A stretch of 64,000 nucleotides of DNA from Delphinapterus leucas (taxonomy: Eukaryota; Chordata; Mammalia; Artiodactyla; Monodontidae). Position 1 is the first letter of the stretch; each line of letters starts with the position of its first letter. The notes below the pieces were generated by a model that was given only the letters and a program-made list of their open reading frames with translations, was not told where the DNA came from and made no database searches. A program made the translations under genes and the position numbers. Positions 63,001 to 64,000 of this stretch are shown here, piece after piece. Location of the stretch: contig NW_022098076.1 of assembly GCF_002288925.2 (NCBI RefSeq), positions 73,291,306 to 73,355,305 on the forward strand. Direction: 5' to 3'.

Positions 63001-63932
63001 TTAGATTTGACTTCTACAACAATCGCATTTCAGACCTCACTGGATACATTAACCAAACGGATAGGCAGTTGATTACTCTCCAACCCTGCAAGCCAATGAC
63101 AATTTCACCATAATCTCCAGGCAAATACATACCCATCCTGGGCTTTTGGCCATACTGACACATTTGGAGTCAAGAAAACCCATCTGAATTGGGAACCATT
63201 TTAGGCAAATAAGAGAGTTATCAATTAAATTCGCCCTTTATTTTCCCTACTAATCTCTAATGTGTTATTCAGCAGAGGCTACTACTTCGAATTTTTCACT
63301 ATTAGTTGATGAAATTTTTATAAGCTTGCTTATGTGGTACCACTGGGCAAGGCTATTCTGCTCCTAAGCTTCCATTTCTCCACAGTAGTGGTTCTCAAAC
63401 TTCGATGTGCTTAAAATAACTTGGGGGAGCGGTTGTTAAAAATGCATATTCTCCATGCTCCACTCCCAAGATAGGGACCTCTTAAGTCTGGAGTGAGGAC
63501 CAGCAATCTGGATTCTAACAAATGCCCTGGGGAATCTGATAGAGAAGGTCCTCAGACCACAGAGATAAGGGCAAGGCAGGTGGATTTCTCTTTCTTCCGA
63601 CTGCTGGATGAATATAAGCCTGATGCAATTTTTTTCTTAATTTATTGTCTTTGTGGCAATAATCTGAACAAACCAGGGCAAATAAATCTCAAATATAAAA
63701 CTGTCTTCTACCCAAATCGGTCCTGTCTTTCTTGCAAAGACACAAGTTACTCACCATGTCGTAAATGAAGTTTGTTACCCAGTAGCATGTGACACCAATG
63801 CCTGAAATGTGCTGCAGCTGCTTGGCTTTGTTCTGATGCTCCCGTACAACATAGGTGACAAAGCTGGCAGTGGTGACAGAGTAGCCCAGCAGGATGGAGA
63901 GTGCCACTAAAATATCGATTAAGCTGCTCATT
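42493..63932 (-). CDS. ABCA12: ABCA12, 3' part of the gene (13 coding exons, stop included)
   Basis: ABCA12 is an ABC subfamily A exporter of keratinocyte lamellar granules; it moves glucosylceramide and related lipids needed for the skin barrier (family knowledge). Thirteen exons with AG/GT borders lie in order on the minus strand. Their lengths (178, 116, 160, 254, 205, 110, 142, 135, 104, 93, 106, 138, 102) sum to 1843 nt, which is one base completing a split codon plus 613 sense codons and a stop. All phases join without a frameshift. The order is last helices of TMD2, linker, then NBD2 with Walker A, Q-loop, signature, Walker B and H-loop, and a short acidic tail. The first exon here starts inside the protein, so the N-terminal roughly three quarters lie beyond base 64000. 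Sequence agrees closely with human ABCA12 as remembered. I see no sign of pseudogenisation in this part. Confidence 0.97.
42595..43908 (-). other. ABCA12 intron 52
   Basis: Intron between exons 52 and 53. It includes a short GT run near 42652-42664 and a tcactagtttcaa phrase repeated near 42973 and 42990. A trace of MIR/L2-like sequence is possible near 43130; no gene. Confidence 0.7.
43909..44046 (-). CDS. ABCA12: ABCA12 exon 52
   Basis: The exon is 138 nt (46 codons) with acceptor ttcccacag and donor gtaagctgg. It encodes [20 protein letters not shown], then [20 protein letters not shown] and QTTLEE. This is highly similar to the same part of human ABCA12 as remembered. Confidence 0.95.
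44690..45045 (+). repeat. L2 LINE fragment in ABCA12 intron 51
   Basis: Diverged L2 3' region (gttattgcaacagcctcttc, ggataatctttcctaaacac), antisense to ABCA12. Confidence 0.55.
45490..45690 (+). repeat. MIR SINE in ABCA12 intron 51
   Basis: MIR core phrases: tttagttctcacaccagtct, gaggctcagagactttaaat and agagctggacctcagcccaa. Confidence 0.7.
46357..46462 (-). CDS. ABCA12: ABCA12 exon 51 (C-terminal regulatory region)
   Basis: The exon is 106 nt with acceptor ctttctag and donor gtaagaga. It encodes [20 protein letters not shown] and then [15 protein letters not shown]. This matches the conserved domain that follows NBD2 in ABCA transporters. A 4.65 kb intron carrying a SINE and an L1 separates it from exon 50. 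Confidence 0.94.
46463..47290 (-). other. ABCA12 intron 50, part before the SINE
   Basis: AT-rich intron sequence with no recognisable repeat or exon. Confidence 0.6.
47301..47551 (-). mobile_element. CHR-type SINE in ABCA12 intron 50
   Basis: SINE with a (GT)n stretch (47308-47329) where the A tail should be. Its body is diverged; the B-box complement is cagggctcgaaccc. A candidate target repeat, aagataact, lies at 47294-47302; its partner is not next to the SINE but beyond the neighbouring L1, at 50822-50830. Confidence 0.88.
48174..48767 (-). pseudogene. L1 copy 3 ORF2 C-terminal fragment
   Basis: 197 open codons: [20 protein letters not shown] and the cysteine-rich [10 protein letters not shown] near the end. 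A lesion at about 48.8-49.3 kb separates it from the reverse transcriptase block. Confidence 0.88.
49312..50379 (-). pseudogene. L1 copy 3 ORF2 fragment (reverse transcriptase), long open frame
   Basis: 355 open codons cover the reverse transcriptase palm: [47 protein letters not shown] and the catalytic [11 protein letters not shown] 13-residue in-frame tandem duplication ([13 protein letters not shown] then [13 protein letters not shown]) sits near its start, at bases 50144-50221. It is truncated at both ends and has no promoter, so it is not expected to be active. Confidence 0.9.
50866..50897. repeat. AAT repeat with its inverted complement
   Basis: Six AAT units followed after a few bases by attattatta, so the sequence can fold into a small hairpin. 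It lies just past the L1. Confidence 0.8.
51113..51205 (-). CDS. ABCA12: ABCA12 exon 50 (after the H-loop)
   Basis: The exon is only 93 nt, with acceptor ctgtcttccag and donor gtgaggaac. It encodes [20 protein letters not shown] followed by [10 protein letters not shown], the strand-turn region after the H-loop histidine in ABCA proteins. It has no ATG-initiated minus-strand reading frame long enough to stand out, so it was found by translating through the gap between exons 49 and 51. Both splice phases fit. Confidence 0.94.
51700..51905 (+). mobile_element. CHR SINE in ABCA12 intron 49
   Basis: Complete SINE, antisense to the gene, with target duplication aaaagttaatgga at 51687-51699 and 51906-51918. 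It sits next to a second insertion that uses the same target. Confidence 0.93.
51922..52033 (+). mobile_element. Very short L1 3' tail in ABCA12 intron 49
   Basis: A 112-bp 5'-truncated L1 end (gagaatggatacatgtatat, then ggctatactccaatataaaa) with an A tail. It is flanked by aaaagttaatggaaat at 51906-51921 and 52034-52049. Confidence 0.85.
52230..52640 (-). repeat. L2 LINE fragment in ABCA12 intron 49
   Basis: Antisense L2 (agaaggcacagccaaagaaa, aggccttgcatactaagccg), the same region of L2 as the copies at 17.5, 38.8 and 41.1 kb. Confidence 0.65.
52774..52877 (-). CDS. ABCA12: ABCA12 exon 49 (Walker B and D-loop of NBD2)
   Basis: The exon is 104 nt with acceptor tctattaag and donor gtaaactg. 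It opens with [20 protein letters not shown], which supplies the Walker B aspartate, the catalytic glutamate and the D-loop. It ends with CAVILTSHS, which leads into the H-loop histidine switch. The last serine codon is split with exon 50. Confidence 0.96.
52878..54814 (-). other. ABCA12 intron 48
   Basis: AT-rich intron. A MIR trace lies at about 53795-53875 (gcatagagcttttaacaaca, actttacatctattgtctca). Nothing else was recognised. Confidence 0.6.
54815..54949 (-). CDS. ABCA12: ABCA12 exon 48 (ABC signature of NBD2)
   Basis: The exon is 135 nt (45 codons) with donor gtaagagaatc. It encodes [20 protein letters not shown], then the signature region [17 protein letters not shown] and KPSILLL, the start of Walker B. 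The signature departs from the LSGGQ consensus. The same departure is present in human ABCA12 as remembered, so it is a family trait and not damage. Confidence 0.96.
55140..55490 (+). mobile_element. CHR SINE (long variant) in ABCA12 intron 47
   Basis: About 350 bp with head ggacttccctggtggcacag, B-box gggttcgagccctgg and an extended body with repeated ccacaactactg phrases. It ends in an A-rich tail and is antisense to the gene. Confidence 0.9.
55870..56011 (-). CDS. ABCA12: ABCA12 exon 47 (Q-loop of NBD2)
   Basis: The exon is 142 nt with acceptor caattcag and donor gtgagtataag. It encodes [20 protein letters not shown] and then [31 protein letters not shown] contains the Q-loop glutamine that couples the NBD to the membrane domain. 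It ends on a codon boundary. Confidence 0.96.
56307..56416 (-). CDS. ABCA12: ABCA12 exon 46 (Walker A of NBD2)
   Basis: The exon is 110 nt and encodes [20 protein letters not shown] followed by [17 protein letters not shown]. It holds a complete Walker A P-loop (GVNGAGKTT), with the lysine and threonine expected to bind ATP phosphate and magnesium. The acceptor follows a pyrimidine-rich tract; the donor is gtatgaaaac. Confidence 0.97.
56417..57308 (-). other. ABCA12 intron 45
   Basis: No repeat or extra exon recognised. The 70-codon frame near 56.85-57.07 kb lies on the gene strand but lacks splice context and family similarity. Confidence 0.6.
57309..57513 (-). CDS. ABCA12: ABCA12 exon 45 (linker and start of NBD2)
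   Basis: The exon is 205 nt with acceptor cccattttttag and donor gtaaggaac. It encodes a basic juxtamembrane stretch ([10 protein letters not shown]), an acidic linker ([14 protein letters not shown]), and then the first NBD2 strands [12 protein letters not shown] and [16 protein letters not shown]. An aromatic A-loop residue is plausible at the TKTY turn. The exon stops just before Walker A. Confidence 0.95.
57514..58189 (-). other. ABCA12 intron 44, part without repeats
   Basis: AT-rich intron sequence with nothing recognised. Confidence 0.55.
58190..58620 (+). repeat. L2 LINE fragment in ABCA12 intron 44
   Basis: Diverged L2 with tcttgaataaagtccaagct and ctctagtcaaattgtattac. Confidence 0.5.
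58621..59120 (-). mobile_element. Ancient L1 3' end in ABCA12 intron 44
   Basis: Antisense L1M/L1ME-type 3' UTR, recognised by aaggacatttaggttgtttt, cttttgctattaggaattgt and attgttgggtcagtgg. Confidence 0.65.
59165..59395 (+). repeat. L2 LINE 3' fragment in ABCA12 intron 44
   Basis: tgacctcttggaggctaaca, then gtttgataactatttactga: a diverged L2 terminus. Confidence 0.5.
59534..59787 (-). CDS. ABCA12: ABCA12 exon 44 (end of TMD2)
   Basis: The exon is 254 nt, the longest here, with acceptor tttatttcag and donor gtaaatac. It encodes the [20 protein letters not shown] re-entrant or helical segment and an extracellular loop ([19 protein letters not shown]). The final helix is [20 protein letters not shown], followed by the cytoplasmic [12 protein letters not shown]. 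It ends two bases into an arginine codon. Confidence 0.96.
59991..60020. repeat. TA dinucleotide repeat in ABCA12 intron 43
   Basis: About 15 uninterrupted AT units followed by a T run; likely length-variable. Confidence 0.95.
60345..60474. repeat. Two-copy 66-bp tandem duplication in ABCA12 intron 43
   Basis: Copy 1 starts at 60345 (agcgtgcttgtctag) and copy 2 at 60411 (agtgtgcctgtctat). Both run to ccattca and tgtccagcac or tgcccagcac. They differ at several positions, so the duplication is not recent. Confidence 0.8.
61004..61163 (-). CDS. ABCA12: ABCA12 exon 43 (TMD2 helices)
   Basis: The exon is 160 nt with donor gtaaggtcc. It encodes [14 protein letters not shown], then [16 protein letters not shown] and [17 protein letters not shown]. 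These are consecutive membrane segments of the second transmembrane domain. It ends on a codon boundary and joins exon 44 in phase 0. Confidence 0.95.
61164..62178 (-). other. ABCA12 intron 42
   Basis: AT-rich; A and T runs only, no recognised repeat family or exon. Confidence 0.55.
62179..62294 (-). CDS. ABCA12: ABCA12 exon 42 (TMD2 helix)
   Basis: The exon is 116 nt with acceptor cccatag and donor gtaagctgc. It encodes [17 protein letters not shown] and then [19 protein letters not shown]. These are one membrane helix, a short loop and the start of the next helix. It ends two bases into a glycine codon that exon 43 completes. Confidence 0.95.
62295..63385 (-). other. ABCA12 intron 41, part without repeats
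   Basis: No recognised repeat or extra exon. Confidence 0.55.
63386..63560. repeat. MER5A-like hAT-Charlie element in ABCA12 intron 41
   Basis: Starts agtggttctcaaacttcgat and includes cttgggggagcggttgttaa and gaggaccagcaatctg, a recognisable MER5A pattern. The inverted right end is eroded. Confidence 0.65.
63755..63932 (-). CDS. ABCA12: ABCA12 exon 41 (transmembrane helix of TMD2)
   Basis: The exon is 178 nt, with acceptor ...caatgtag and donor gtgagtaac read on the minus strand. It encodes a hydrophobic helix ([13 protein letters not shown]) followed by [10 protein letters not shown] and the cytoplasmic [15 protein letters not shown] stretch. That stretch is typical of ABCA TMD2, where the helix leads into the intracellular coupling region. 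The first base completes a codon split with the preceding exon, which lies outside the window. The exon number assumes the 53-exon human gene. Confidence 0.95.
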
Positions 63933-64000
63933 CTACATTGAGCAATAGGGAGAGGAGAGCACACATAAGTTTTGGGAACTCTTTTCTTTTCAGAAAGATT

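Overview
The window is nuclear DNA from a whale or dolphin (Cetacea; a hippo relative is less likely). At least fourteen insertions of the tRNA-derived CHR SINE family are present. These start with a cttccctggtgg-type head and carry a Pol III B-box such as ggttcgagccc; the family is known from cetaceans and hippos. Cetartiodactyl-type L1 elements and old mammalian repeats (MIR, L2, hAT-Charlie, Tigger) complete the picture. No bacterial, operon or CRISPR-like content is present.

The only intact host gene is the 3' part of ABCA12 on the minus strand (42.5-63.9 kb). ABCA12 is the keratinocyte ABC transporter that loads glucosylceramide into lamellar bodies. Thirteen coding exons could be placed by their GT/AG boundaries. 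They join into one continuous frame of 613 codons plus stop, covering the last part of the second transmembrane domain and all of nucleotide-binding domain 2. By the human exon count (53) they are exons 41-53. The gene continues upstream beyond base 64000.

Bases 1 to about 41.4 kb lie downstream of ABCA12. In human the next gene on this side is BARD1, which is not reached here. This flank is mostly repeats, including two nearly full-length L1 copies joined head to head (26.5-38.5 kb). It also holds a broken exon at 12.5 kb, on the same strand as ABCA12, whose translation matches the ABCA12 exon-41 membrane segment at 15 of 29 residues. This looks like the relic of a lost tandem ABCA gene and is the most interesting item in the window.

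Within ABCA12 the introns hold a 5'-truncated L1 in sense orientation, several CHR SINEs, L2/MIR fragments and a locus hit twice by retrotransposition at the same target. One assembly gap of exactly 100 N (16958-17057) sits beside a SINE. Exon numbers and comparisons with human rest on memory of the human gene. Repeat family names are pattern recognition, not database hits.
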